From Acidobacteriota bacterium (lineage in GTDB: Bacteria > Acidobacteriota > Terriglobia > Terriglobales > Acidobacteriaceae), in NCBI GenBank assembly GCA_003225595.1, contig QIAR01000282.1, positions 1 to 6,631 on the forward strand: a DNA stretch of 6,631 nucleotides, written 5' to 3'. The notes under the pieces were generated by a model. The model had not been told where the DNA came from. It saw only the letters and a list, made by a program, of their open reading frames with translations, and made no database searches. Below, one piece after another: positions 5,634 through 6,631 of the stretch. The stretch's first letter is position 1. Every line of letters begins with the position of its first letter. A program made the position numbers and the translations under genes.

Positions 5634-6608
5634 TTAATTCGCCCAGGCCAGCTCGACCCGGTTACGACCGAGCTCCTTGGCCCGGTAGAGAGCCGAATCC
5701 GCAGATTGCAACAGCTTCTCCTGATCGATATCGCCGCCCTGTATCGCCGCCGCCCCAATACTGGCGGTAATGTTGATTTCTCCGGCTTGCGTGCTGACCG
5801 GCGTATCCGCCACGCTGGATCGCAGTCGCTCGGCCTGTTTCTTGACGTCCTCCGCTGAACAATTGAGAAGGATGACCAGGAACTCTTCACCGCCGTACCG
5901 GCCGACCCAGTCGTAGGTACGGGCAGATTGGTGCAGCCGATGCGCCGCTTCCCTCAGCACGGTGTCACCTATGAGGTGGCCGTGCGTGTCATTGACCCTC
6001 TTAAAGTGATCGACATCTAACATCAGAACCCCTACGGGCTCTCCGGTTCGCTTCGCGCGCTCGAGTTCGCGATACAAGAAATCGAGGATCGCTCCACGAT
6101 TCCAGAGTTGGGTTAGGCGATCGTGCATGGCCTCGAATCTCAGTTCTTCTCGCGCCCTGATCAGCTCGTCTTGCAATGTGAGTATCCGTTTGCCAACTCT
6201 CAGTCTGGCCTGCAGTTCGTTTACATCGAACGGCTTCGTGAGGTAATCATCTGCTCCTGCATTCAGACCGTTCACCAGATCTTGTTTGTCGTCTCTTGCA
6301 GTCAAAAGAAGAATGTAAGGATATCGAAGCTGCTTGCGGCTGCGGATCCTGCGGCAGAGCTCGATTCCGTCGACTCCTGGCATAATCCAATCCAGGATCA
6401 GAAGTTGCGGCGCATTTCCGTTTTCCAGAACCTGCCACGCCTTCAGTCCGTCCTCGGCAGCGGTGACCCGGTATTCCCACTTGCCAAGCCAGCTTTCAAG
6501 AATGCGGCGGAAGAGCGGATCATCTTCAGCCACCAGGACCGAATTCGTCTCCATCGATCCGGTGGACTGTGTCGCGAGTTCTTGGTCTACTCTCGAAAGG
6601 CCGCTCAT
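5634..6608 (-). CDS. Response-regulator diguanylate cyclase (receiver-GGDEF, PleD/WspR-like)
   Basis: An intact 324-aa protein. The receiver domain (about 22-140) has acidic residues E28/D29/D30, phospho-acceptor D73 (LLILDWIMPG), T103 (LLLTARDD) and K125 (LTKPFD). A short helical linker (ILTLQDELIRAREELRFEA) leads to a GGDEF domain at about 158-324: HDRLTQLWNR, metal-binding D198 in LMLDVDHFKRVNDTHGH, and the active-site loop RYGGEEF (GGEEF at 239-243). RTYD (230-233) sits five residues before GGEEF, matching the RxxD inhibitory site for product feedback. It converts two GTP into cyclic-di-GMP in the cytoplasm, presumably when phosphorylated by an unlinked kinase. ATG at 6608 is used here; Met19 (METNSVLVAEDD) is also plausible since the first 18 residues lie outside the domain. 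No EAL or HD-GYP partner is in the window. Confidence 0.93.
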   Translation of the reverse strand: MSGLSRVDQELATQSTGSMETNSVLVAEDDPLFRRILESWLGKWEYRVTAAEDGLKAWQVLENGNAPQLLILDWIMPGVDGIELCRRIRSRKQLRYPYILLLTARDDKQDLVNGLNAGADDYLTKPFDVNELQARLRVGKRILTLQDELIRAREELRFEAMHDRLTQLWNRGAILDFLYRELERAKRTGEPVGVLMLDVDHFKRVNDTHGHLIGDTVLREAAHRLHQSARTYDWVGRYGGEEFLVILLNCSAEDVKKQAERLRSSVADTPVSTQAGEINITASIGAAAIQGGDIDQEKLLQSADSALYRAKELGRNRVELAWAN

Positions 6609-6631
6609 TGACTGGACCCCATGTGCGCCTC

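Noticed and set aside
6123..6611. Plus-strand open frame of 162 codons opposite the diguanylate cyclase receiver
   Set aside because: Antisense to well-conserved receiver sequence; no motif or ribosome-binding site.
1..6631. CRISPR array, tRNA or rRNA gene, toxin-antitoxin or phage module
   Set aside because: No regularly spaced direct repeats, no cloverleaf or rRNA-like sequence, and no recognisable toxin, antitoxin or phage protein were seen.

Overview
The window looks like chromosomal DNA of a soil-type Acidobacteriota (Solibacter/Koribacter-like). This is inferred from protein style: the TolB-like/TPR protein family, the IS110 group whose transposase starts GCDFHPS, a DUF1080 plus Tat-exported Gfo/Idh/MocA pair, and a receiver-TonB hybrid. 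No taxonomic marker gene is present, so the assignment is tentative.

Left part (1-3649): a run of damaged genes. It opens with the 3' part of a hybrid histidine kinase that breaks off inside the HisKA domain and is joined directly to the middle of a TolB-like/TPR protein. That protein has a 1-base frameshift and an internal deletion. Next, on the minus strand, is an IS110-family remnant: its transposase has an in-frame TGA, two compensating frameshifts across the TDxxDA catalytic motif, and no C-terminus. Its upstream non-coding end survives and carries strong hairpins; it is a candidate bridge-RNA region. Then comes the frameshifted 3' part of a DUF1080 (3-keto-glycoside hydrolase type) gene. 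Last is a Tat-signal Gfo/Idh/MocA oxidoreductase gene whose N-terminal half (about 545 bp) is inverted between two 7-bp inverted repeats. Re-inverting that piece in silico restores the reading frame at both junctions.

Right part (3659-6608): two intact minus-strand genes that share an N-terminal response-regulator receiver domain. One is a receiver - transmembrane helix - Ser/Pro-rich linker - TonB C-terminal domain protein (537 aa). The other is a receiver-GGEEF diguanylate cyclase (324 aa) with its inhibitory site. They are about 360 bp apart and suggest a local signalling locus.

DUF1080 and the oxidoreductase would together have formed a periplasmic sugar oxidation / 3-keto-glycoside cleavage module, now apparently dead or switched off. 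The kinase, TPR protein and IS element look like independent relics brought together by deletions. The main observations are the precise inversion, the IS110 non-coding structure, the receiver-TonB architecture, and the sharp contrast between damaged left and intact right halves. Assembly or amplification chimerism is a live alternative for the left half and should be excluded first.
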